Origin: Parastagonospora avenae f. sp. tritici 18332-5
Lineage: Eukaryota; Ascomycota; Dothideomycetes; Pleosporales; Phaeosphaeriaceae
Direction: 5' to 3'
Assembly (NCBI GenBank): GCA_022559985.1
Contig: JAFJTR010000014.1
Location: 310,001-374,000, forward strand
Length of the DNA: 64,000 bases
Within the stretch, counting starts at the first letter, position 1; every line of letters starts with the position of its first letter. Under the pieces are notes generated by a model. The model was not told where the DNA came from and did no database searches. It saw only the letters and a program-made list of their open reading frames with translations. Positions 57,401 through 64,000 of this stretch are shown one piece after another. A program made the translations under genes and the position numbers.

Positions 57401-58025
57401 ACCAGACACCTCGCGAGTGCCTCTTGACATCTTCCGTGCATATAGCGCATTCATAGTGACCGTTGTCTATGTCCTCATGTGTTCGCGTCGCGATATCTGG
57501 CGCATTCGACTTCGGTAGTTGCGGCTTCTTTTCGCGGGGCGCTCGCTGCTTGCGGGGAGCAATCGGTTGGCCAGGTTGGAATGCAGGAGCGTCTGCTTGT
57601 AGCCCTGAGTTTGTCTGCGAATCTTCTGAAGCACCGTTGTCCTCGGCGGTCAGCTGCCCACCGAATTGCCGCCCACCAGCAGCCATACGTGGGCCAAACC
57701 TGGGTCCTCTGCCCCGCGCCCGTCCGCCCCTGCCTCCGCGATTCGTAGAAGGCGCACCATCGTAGTTTGCGGCCTCCGTCTGTGGTGCTGCAGCCGTCCC
57801 AACTTCTGAATGCCCTCCTCTAGCACCCCCACGGCCCCTCCCACTGCGTCCACCTCTTTGCGACATAACTTGCGACGGGACCAAAGCGTGAACCTGTCCC
57901 TGTCCCTCCGCTTGCTGCTCTGCTGGTGTGTTGGGGTTTCTCCGAGGGCGTCTCCGCCTATTGGCGCCTCTTGAAGCTTCATTTGGCCCCGCTACAGCTG
58001 GCGGTGCTGCAGTGGCGGTCGACAT
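54489..58025 (-). CDS. NFX1/FAP1-type zinc-finger protein with R3H domain
   Basis: Intronless, 1178 aa. The N-terminus is Arg/Gly-rich (RRRRPRRN, RGGRSGRGRGGARGG). A RING/PHD-like finger follows (CAICTEDVKRHSRGVWSCRTC...FHLGCIKKW). A long array of NF-X1-type Cys-His fingers comes next, for example CGEHRCSRPCHDGPCG, CGHPCEQLCHQGDC and CGAHKCQKQCHRSGEC. Near residue 870-930 an R3H-like domain is visible (MQRHQRAFVHSLAEDFGF). The C-terminus has a Lys/Glu-rich stretch. Family members include human NFX1, Drosophila shuttle craft and yeast Fap1, a rapamycin-resistance protein that binds FKBP12. E3 ligase or RNA/DNA-binding activity here is inference. The gene diverges from BIG1. Confidence 0.95.
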   Translation of the reverse strand: MSTATAAPPAVAGPNEASRGANRRRRPRRNPNTPAEQQAEGQGQVHALVPSQVMSQRGGRSGRGRGGARGGHSEVGTAAAPQTEAANYDGAPSTNRGGRGGRARGRGPRFGPRMAAGGRQFGGQLTAEDNGASEDSQTNSGLQADAPAFQPGQPIAPRKQRAPREKKPQLPKSNAPDIATRTHEDIDNGHYECAICTEDVKRHSRGVWSCRTCWTVFHLGCIKKWSTNEGSAAARQQAQDGEIPPPRQWRCPGCNLPKDTLPKNFHCWCEKELDPKALPGLPPFSCGQTCARPRVLPKSCPHRCPVTCHAGPCPPCGLTGPTKPCFCGKKSMTRRCVDTDYEHGWGCGEVCGEVMACGEHRCSRPCHDGPCGACEVRVPARCYCGQIEKDILCRDRAEEKQSRQYHTAADGTAAMEEWIGTFECANMCSRPFDCGKHSCQKFCHQQEAKPPHCPRSSDLVSHCPCGKTLLKNMTNATRTTCEDPIPNCARPCYKTLDCGHPCEQLCHQGDCSACFQRVSITCRCARTTSNSICHQGCEEAPQCMRICRVSLNCGRHECGERCCAGERKAAERQSSRRKARPLDSAPRRPGDNFEAEHICTRSCGRQLKCGNPEHRCQELCHKGPCGTCREAIFDELGCHCGRTVLQPPLPCGTKPPPCRFPCERPKDCGHPQMAHTCHGDEENCPKCPFLTTKSCSCGKNVLKNQPCWFSDVRCGEICGKTLRCGAHKCQKQCHRSGECDEPCRQPCGKELSICGHPCMSPCHYPGVCKEEKPCHQKIFVTCECQRIKQEAKCAASRQGDGNTKKTLKCDEECARLERNHKLALALNVDPEHQSDHVPYSTETLNMYQQNSTWAATQEKQLRLFAADPEAKRFRFKPMQRHQRAFVHSLAEDFGFDTESMDPEPHRHVAIFKTPRFVMAPMKTLAECARTRQVQRPIPAPAATATLRPKPSNTTGDPYNAFLVTNPRFALTIEEVSTVVKSVLAKTSFSLDLEVSFLPSEAVTLKPPLVARLNTDERSMQKQLESIQEPLQQAFLAQKIGKIQLARLDSSLNILRKESDIGPGSGWSTVAAAKSAPLRQVARSTAFGNKGGFAVLSLSNKKKKKEVEVVEDWEAAEEQEEEKEMKASGSGANSGAVSENEGGPSLRPDSGGPAVEGSSDELIVPLTPGTARWADMDDE

Positions 58026-58526
58026 GGTGCGCGGTTGAGTATCGGCCGGCTTGTGCGTGATAGCGATTGTGGTGGCGCAAAGACCGTGTCAGAGTTCTGA
58101 GGAAGTGAACTCGATTTTGCAGGCGCTAGTATTTGTACGGCCTGGTGAACGTGGAGAAAGGGCAAAATTGAAGCGCGTGCGGTTGTACTGTTGTACTGAC
58201 AGTGGCGAGCGAGGTTCTACACTTTGCCTCAGGCAGTTGTATTGCTAGCGCGTCATTCTAGAAAATGATGTTTGATGACTCATAAGTAACCAGTGACACG
58301 GGCGTCAGCTTCAGGCAGCTTTCGGCAAGACGCTTCAGGTGCGGTGGCGCAGTCTACACATGCAACGGGCTTCTGACTGTATGAAATTCGCTCGTAGTTT
58401 GGAACTGCGCGTCATAATTCCGGCGAATCTTCGGGTCACCTAGTGTGACAGGCATCGCCGCCGCAACGCCAGCTCCCGTAACGTGAACATCACCAGCAAC
58501 AACACACGTCCAGCTATCACTGCATC
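58026..58526. promoter_or_regulatory. Divergent promoter (NFX1-like / BIG1)
   Basis: A 500-bp region between divergent starts. No distinct elements identified. Confidence 0.45.
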
Positions 58527-59453
58527 ATGGCGAAGACATTGGTTGGCGCCCTCGCTCTGGCAGCGATGCCCTCGGCACTTGCATTCAGCAATACCTCGCC
58601 CTTCTTCCTCTTCTCCACGGCCGAGTATGCGCCTCAGAAGCTTACCCTGATGCTTCCTAGCTAACAGCTGCAGCTTGCTCCTCCCAAACGCAGACGCATC
58701 GATCGCGGAATCATCACAAATAAGTGCCGACATCCTCGGTGCGCTAAAGGACTGCCCCACAGAGTCGTATGTCGTTATTGAGCAGCGCGGTGTCTCCGCT
58801 GCCGACTATGCAGACGGCCGCTCGGCACCTGTGCTCAGCCAATACATGGGTGGCAAGCAGGAGCAGGTCAGGACGACTTTCGCAGTCCCAGATGTAGTCG
58901 GTCAGGTCGATGGAAACGCCATCTTATCGCATCTTCAGTCGAAGTGTGGACACAAGGCGGGCCTGAAGGCTGTCGCGGCACCTGGCGCAGAGAAAGACCA
59001 GAGACTGAGCAGTCTGCAGGAGGCTGGTATGTGTAGAGATTACTAGTAAGGGCATGGTAGCTGACACGTGCAGACGACATGATCGATGAGCTCATCGCTC
59101 AGTCCGAAGACTACACCGTCATCTACATCACGACGCCAATAGACGAGAAGGTGGCCAAGGCACAGCTGGAAAACCAACACCCGCCGTACGAGATGGAGAA
59201 TCCTTTCGGAAACTATGAGCAGCTCGAGCTGAAGCGCGACCTTTCTTCCCACGTTCAACGCGCGAACGCGACGGACGCTGGCGGTCTCTTCGAGCGATAC
59301 CAATACTTCACGCCTGGACTGTTCATGGGTTTTGTTGCCATCATCCCACTTTTCCTCATCCTTCTCGTCGGCATCAGGGCGCTCACCAGTCTCGAGGTCT
59401 CGTACTTCGCCTTCAGCAAAGAGATGGGCCCCAACGCGCAGAAAAAGCAGTAG
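58527..59453 (+). CDS. BIG1: BIG1-like ER membrane protein
   Basis: Exons 58527-58624, 58674-59026 and 59074-59453 encode 276 aa. Residues 1-19 (MAKTLVGALALAAMPSALA) are a signal peptide, followed by FSNTSPFFLFST, the conserved luminal start of the family. The luminal domain includes CPTESYVVIEQRGVSAADY. A single C-terminal helix (GLFMGFVAIIPLFLILLVGI) precedes a short cytosolic tail ending in a lysine-rich sequence (NAQKKQ), which may act in ER retention. Yeast Big1 is needed for beta-1,6-glucan synthesis, and the fold is shared with V-ATPase accessory proteins. The first intron has two possible acceptors 6 nt apart; I used the distal one. Confidence 0.9.
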
Positions 59454-59615
59454 ACGAAGATTTGAGTTTGATATCAGTGTACATGTACATTTGCAGGTTT
59501 TGTAAGAGCATAGGCACAGGCGTTATTTGGCTTCCCATTGTAGCGATACATGCAGCGAGAAGACAGTGAATCCGAATTGAAATGAATCACTCTCCGCATC
59601 GACTCTACATCTCGT

Positions 59616-59990
59616 TTAAGCAGCCTTCTTTCCCACCAGCTTGTCGAAGTGCTCAAAGCAGAACTTGCCGCCAATAAAACACGTCGCCATCCACTTCCAC
59701 CATGCCAGACTCATGACGCTAACACCATGATCGCTCAATCGCTTGGTGAACATGGCTGCCTCGATCCCGTGAGCGCCATAGAGGAAGTAAAACAGCCCGT
59801 TCTGGATCCAAACACCAGCTTTCAAGGCGTTTGGCGACCTCGACAGGACGTAGTCGTACAGTGGTGAACCCGGTGAAATGACCTCGCGACGTGCGACAAG
59901 GGCCATGACGACGCCGCAGATGATGATGGGTTTGAGGTACGGGGCGGTCGGGGCATGATAGGTGTTGTTCAGAGATTTCGGGGTCGCCAT
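59616..59990 (-). CDS. Small predicted membrane protein, unknown function
   Basis: A 124-aa single-exon protein from the ATG at 59990 (MATPKSLNNTYHAP). It has three hydrophobic segments: YLKPIIICGVVMALVA, IQNGLFYFLYGAHGIEAAMF and VMSLAWWKWMATCFIGGKFCF. The tail is basic (KLVGKKAA). It may belong to the DUF4499 group, an attribution from memory only. The frame continues upstream to an ATG at 60176, but that extension has no clear protein character. Location is probably an internal membrane. Confidence 0.72.
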   Translation of the reverse strand: MATPKSLNNTYHAPTAPYLKPIIICGVVMALVARREVISPGSPLYDYVLSRSPNALKAGVWIQNGLFYFLYGAHGIEAAMFTKRLSDHGVSVMSLAWWKWMATCFIGGKFCFEHFDKLVGKKAA

Positions 59991-61199
59991 TTTGATGTCA
60001 GGTTGTATTGAATCTTTGAGTGAAGATATTGTAAGGTTTATGTTGTTTTGTCCGTCCTCGAAGTATCGTCCGACTTCACAGGCCGTCTCCTCAGACCTCA
60101 CTAAACTCGACTCGTTGCCTCGGTACCTAGTGCCCCCCAACCGCCAAGCCACGCACCCATTCACTACCCCAAACACCCCATCTGCTCACCAGCGAATCAG
60201 CAGCACTGCCGCTTTCAATTCCCCCGAAGATTCGCCATTCAGCCTTGTCAAACAGTCGCGCTCCAACATTTCCCCCTAGACTTCCAGAGCGCGCTTTTCA
60301 CTAGTCGTTGCCGCAACCTTCCGCAATCGGTAATCAGCCCCAGCCTTGCGGTTTGGCTGTCGATTGCTGCATCGCCTGCGAACTGTCTTAGGCGCGGGGG
60401 GTTCCGCAGTGGAGTACGGTCACGGGACATGTGGGGGAGTGTGGTGCATGAGGCCTTTTATGCGGCCAGCGGGTAGCGGGCTGCTTGGCGAGGAATGGAG
60501 TGGGCGAGGCTGGAGAGGTGTTGGGCAGGTGGATGAGATGGGGATTATTGGGAAGATGCATGTCGAGGATCTTTTCGTTCAGAAGATCTCGGGAAGCTTC
60601 AAATGAGGTTTACTTGCAGCTCTGCAGTATTCGTATTGGCTTCGACGACACAGGTGCCCCGCCATGATCTCATGGGCACGTGGGAGCTACGACGAGCCCA
60701 GCCGCGTTCTCGAAGGAGCTCCCTCCGTGGTGCTATGGAAGCCCAGCATCTTCGAAAGATCGAGCCAGTGGAACCGCAAGTAACGATGGCGATGGCAATA
60801 CTTTGCATGCGCAGGACATCACTCGGTCGTCTGGCCCACCCGTCGACAAAACCCACCATCACTATCCTGCGCTAGGGATCTTCTACAAGCGTGCAATATA
60901 GATGCTACATGGCTTGCATCCGTTACACACGTCGTTCACTAAAGATGCTAGGACGAGTTGTAAGTCGCAAGCAGGCATGATTGCGCAGCCGAAGCGGTTC
61001 CCCATCCTTCCCGAGAATCGATGGTCACTACAGCTACTCGCGCCTTATCAGCACTAACCATGTAGGGCATGCCAGAAATCAACAATCGATGAGCTCACCA
61101 TGAACATATCGGTATGATCTTAAAGCTTGAGCAGGGCAGAGCACGTTGAGCTCAAACACATACTCCTGCAACGGAGAAAGAAGTAAAGCTTAGGATACC
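59991..61199. other. Intergenic
   Basis: About 1.2 kb between divergent genes. ORFs up to 105 codons on both strands have no recognisable features. Confidence 0.45.
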
Positions 61200-62492
61200 A
61201 TGTCTACCCATCTCGAACCCTTGGAGATCTTGATTCTAGGTGCCGGTATTGCTGGTCTGACCACCGCTCTTTCTTTCACCAAGTTCACTTCTCCTCCACC
61301 AAACATCACCATCTTCGAATTGCGGCCTGAACCTGCTACGATCGGAGGCGCTGTAAACCTCACCCCAAATGCTCTACGCCTCCTCTCACACCTGGGCGCC
61401 TTGGACGAGATCCGTGCAAAGCAGTATGGCGTCGAATGTCTTGCAGTTGAAGTATTCGACTTGTACACCAACAAGAAGATCGCTGAGAGTAGTTTCCGCG
61501 GACCTGACGGCAAGGGATTGGGAACACCACCATTTACCGCTTTGAGGATTACGAGAGGAGAGGCGCTAAAGGGCGTGTTAGAAGCAGTAGGAAAATGTCC
61601 GAACATCCAGATCGAATGCGGAAAGAAGACTACCACCATCGATGAGGACGACGAAGGTGTTACCTTGGCCTTCGAAGACGGTTCCAAAGCGCACGGCGCC
61701 ATCCTCATCGGCTGCGACGGCATCCACTCCGTCGCGCGCCTCAACCACGTCGAGCCTGCCCGCAAAAGCCAATACTCGGGCATATGCAACGCCTTCGGCT
61801 TCGCCGCGCGCCGCCTCGACAAATCCACCAGTCTCTACGAGCCCACGCATTTTGAAGTCTCGGGCATGAACTTCGGCCGCAGAGGCATGCTGCTCACATC
61901 TTTCCACAACGCCGCCCGCGATTCAATTTACGTCGGCGCTCTGATGCAAGTGCCCGAGATTGAGAGTCGCGATGGGTGGAAAGCGGCGGGCAAAAATGCG
62001 GTGAAGATTCGGGAGGATATGTTGGAGAGGTATAGTGGGGCGGCGAATCCGCTCATTCAGACGGCTATCGAGGATGCGGAGGACTTGTTCCTCTGGCCTG
62101 TCTTCACACTTCCAAAGGGCGGGAAATGGTCGACCGATAAAACAATGCTCATTGGTGACTCCGCGCACGCGATGCCGCCGCAGGGCGAATCGACGGGCAT
62201 AGTGTTTGAAGATGGAGTTTTGTTTGCGCGGTGTTTGGCGAAGTGGATGGAGACTAGGAGACAAGAAGGTGTACCGGTTAAGGAGGCATTTGAAGCGTAT
62301 GAGAAGTTACGACGGGCGAGGATTGACACGGCGTTCGATGAGAGTCAGAGCGTTGTCAAGACGGTGCAGGATACGCCGTGGTGGGGACATGTGATCAAGA
62401 TGAACATCGTGCCGTGGTATTTGTGGTGGACGAAAGGCTATAGGGAGCAGCATTTTGTGGAGGATGTGACGAGTTGTGAGTTGGGGTATTGA
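61200..62492 (+). CDS. FAD-dependent monooxygenase (salicylate hydroxylase-like)
   Basis: Intronless, 430 aa. The N-terminal FAD-binding motif is ILILGAGIAGLTTALSF. NLTPNALRLLSHLGAL is typical of group A flavoprotein hydroxylases. The second motif is the GCDGIHS segment, the DG motif that contacts FAD and NAD(P)H. The third is LIGDSAHAMPPQGESTG, where the Asp binds the FAD ribityl chain. It should hydroxylate or epoxidise a small, often aromatic, substrate using NAD(P)H and O2. There is no signal peptide. Such genes are common in degradation and secondary metabolism; no cluster partner is adjacent here. Confidence 0.92.
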   Translation: MSTHLEPLEILILGAGIAGLTTALSFTKFTSPPPNITIFELRPEPATIGGAVNLTPNALRLLSHLGALDEIRAKQYGVECLAVEVFDLYTNKKIAESSFRGPDGKGLGTPPFTALRITRGEALKGVLEAVGKCPNIQIECGKKTTTIDEDDEGVTLAFEDGSKAHGAILIGCDGIHSVARLNHVEPARKSQYSGICNAFGFAARRLDKSTSLYEPTHFEVSGMNFGRRGMLLTSFHNAARDSIYVGALMQVPEIESRDGWKAAGKNAVKIREDMLERYSGAANPLIQTAIEDAEDLFLWPVFTLPKGGKWSTDKTMLIGDSAHAMPPQGESTGIVFEDGVLFARCLAKWMETRRQEGVPVKEAFEAYEKLRRARIDTAFDESQSVVKTVQDTPWWGHVIKMNIVPWYLWWTKGYREQHFVEDVTSCELGY

Positions 62493-63449
62493 GTGGAGAA
62501 CATACTGCAGTTTGTCAACTAAGACGCAACTCGCAGCAACATTCAGTCTATAGTAGCATGGAGCTATACACAGTACCTTGCAGGCGTATTCGAAACCTGG
62601 TAATACTGTGCATAGCTCCAAGCTATCATATACTCGACTGCACTTCACTCCTAGATGATAGTCTGCACTAGGACGCTCCACATTTAGACGCATGCGTTAC
62701 AAGCAGCAGGCAATCGCTCGGACAACGTCATAGCTTCAGGCATTGAACTACTTCTCTGTAGTATTCTCAGGTTTCTACACAACATCCTAGCAATAGACAC
62801 ATTTGTTTCAAAACATCCTTTAAAATTTGAGCGTAACAGCTACAATCCCTCAAACACCCCAACTCCCGCCCATTTCATGGTTTCCTGCACGAAGCCGAGG
62901 CACTAGGAACACGACTCCGTAGTCGTGGCAAAAACCCACTTTCATGCACGAGATTCAGTGTGGCGCGACGCGATTGGCCGGCGTGGACGTGTGATGTTGG
63001 AGAAGCCTCGTTTAAAGCAGGCGGCATGGATCAACCCTCAAGCATTGCAGACATCGACGGTAGAAAGATAACTTACTTGATTGGGGTAATGAGGACACGT
63101 AGGTGGCGTGGTAGTATAGAAATGGAAATTGTTTTGGATCGTTGGTGTCGGTGTTTCACGGACTGGGATTACTAGGTGTTGCAGTGATACATGCGCGTTG
63201 TGTGTTAATCCCAGGCGCTTTCTGAGTATAGTTAGGATGAAGATGTATGTTTCCGGTGCTTTTTCTTTAGGCATTTGCACTATGCGGGGTCGCTGTTGAG
63301 TCTAGCTACGCTTATATATGTCAGAATAGCTTTCCTTCGATACAGTTCAAGTTCGGGCACAGTCGAGAAGCCACATAGATCATTTCTACATGTTTGAAGG
63401 TCGTGCGAATATGTACAGTGAAATGAACACTCCTTCTGATCCGCCCACT
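62493..63449. other. Intergenic, convergent 3' flanks
   Basis: About 960 bp between convergent genes. It contains the inverted repeat at 62545-62634; otherwise nothing is recognised. Confidence 0.5.
62545..62634. repeat. Imperfect inverted repeat (hairpin)
   Basis: The left arm TGGAGCTATACACAGTA (62559-62575) pairs with the right arm TACTGTGCATAGCTCCA (62604-62620) with one mismatch over 17 bp and a 28-nt loop. Weaker pairing (about 9 of 13) continues outward on both sides. It lies just after the monooxygenase stop, so it could be an RNA hairpin in the 3' UTR or a tiny mobile-element remnant. Confidence 0.65.
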
Positions 63450-64000
63450 CTATGCCTGAGTGACGTTCTGTCCGTTCAGGACGTTGATGAAAGCAGTGTA
63501 CGCAGGCTTCTTCTGGTAGCTGTCGTTCCAGAGCAGAGCAGATCCCTCGCCGCGAAATGTTCCTGGGACCCAGCTGTACCCGTCCTTGACCCCCTACACA
63601 AACAATTAGCTTCCATTCTTCTCACATGATCGTGGGAATTGAACGTACCCAGATGGTAATACCAACACAACGCGAAACATTGATGCAGCTCTGAGCAACA
63701 CGGGCCCAAGCCGAAGCCGCAACAGTCTCCTTGCCCGAGTTGCTCGGTGTGTTCGAGCGAATGTCGAGCTCAGTGTACGCAACATCAACGCCGAGGTCAG
63801 CATAGTCTTGCAGCGTCTTGGTCAGGACTGCGACGCTGGGGGTAGGAGTGTTCTGTGTTCCGGTTGACTCTGAGGTCAGATGTCCTTGCAGACCAACACC
63901 ATCGATCTTGACGCCCCAGGACTGAACGAGCTTGACGATACGGAGAGCACCCTTGTGCTTGGCATCACCGTACTCGAGGTTGTAGTCGTTGTAGTAGAGC
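63450..64000 (-). CDS. GH10 endo-1,4-beta-xylanase (C-terminal part)
   Basis: Only the 3' end is in the window: exon 64000-63649 and last exon 63593-63450. The visible residues begin LYYNDYNLEYGDAKHKGAL, continue with KIDGVGLQGHL and carry the nucleophile Glu in VAYTELDIR. The splice gives VGITIW-GVKDGYSWVPGTF, the conserved GH10 end. The protein closes NGQNVTQA. It should cleave xylan backbones. The acid/base Glu and any signal peptide or binding module lie off the right edge. The intron is 55 bp (GTACGT...GTGTAG). Confidence 0.93.

Noticed and set aside
60603..60875. 90-codon plus-strand ORF before the monooxygenase
   Set aside because: Starts and stops at random with respect to other signals and shows no recognisable features.
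61200..62492. Monooxygenase, SnoaL-like protein and NRPS-like synthetase as one dispersed biosynthetic cluster
   Set aside because: They are separated by tens of kilobases of housekeeping genes, so physical clustering is not supported.
1..64000. CRISPR arrays, rRNA genes, transposons or viral sequence
   Set aside because: No spaced direct repeats, terminal repeats, transposase, reverse transcriptase or capsid-like frames were seen by eye. The genome is eukaryotic.

Overview
The window is nuclear DNA of a filamentous ascomycete (Pezizomycotina). It holds about 26 protein genes on both strands. Most are split by short introns of about 47 to 81 bp with GT..AG ends and CTAAC/CTGAC-like branch sites. 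The set includes fungal markers such as BIG1, BEM46, ILM1, a PHO80-type cyclin, GH3 and GH10 glycosidases and an A-T-TE NRPS-like synthetase. Class Dothideomycetes would fit, but that is an impression only. I saw no tRNA, rRNA, CRISPR array or recognisable transposon gene. Exon borders were set by hand from reading frame, splice signals and family alignment from memory; they are models, not transcript-supported.

Layout. 0-6.2 kb: a UBX5-like p97/Cdc48 adaptor (cut by the left edge), a FAR-17a/AIG1-type membrane protein, and a GH3 beta-glucosidase with a PA14 insert. 6.3-15.2 kb is the most accessory-looking part: a ketopantoate-reductase-type enzyme is divergent from an A-T-TE NRPS-like synthetase, followed by a secreted type-B carboxylesterase. 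15.5-20.9 kb: ILM1, a membrane-anchored M19 dipeptidase and a RhoGAP. 22.2-25.6 kb: the Rab geranylgeranyltransferase beta subunit and a zinc-finger protein. 26.4-30.7 kb: a multi-UBA protein, a tandem gene of unknown function and a SnoaL-like protein. 32.6-34.7 kb: an RRM+YTH RNA-binding protein.

37.9-54.3 kb: BEM46-like hydrolase, proteasome beta1, PHO80-like cyclin, prolyl 4-hydroxylase-like enzyme, HIRAN/SNF2/RING helicase, glycogen debranching enzyme and a two-helix membrane protein. 54.5-62.5 kb: an NFX1/FAP1-type zinc-finger protein, BIG1, a small membrane protein and an FAD monooxygenase. The right edge carries the 3' end of a GH10 xylanase.

Most genes are unrelated housekeeping neighbours. 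The one group that might act together is the alpha-keto-acid-type NRPS-like gene and the divergent reductase, possibly with the esterase. No transporter or transcription factor gene lies next to them, so a cluster is only a hypothesis. The main oddities are a Cys in place of Ser at the thioesterase nucleophile elbow, a multi-UBA reading frame without an ATG that abuts another gene, a 15-nt exon carrying the proteasome catalytic threonine, and a long imperfect hairpin in the 3' flank of the monooxygenase.
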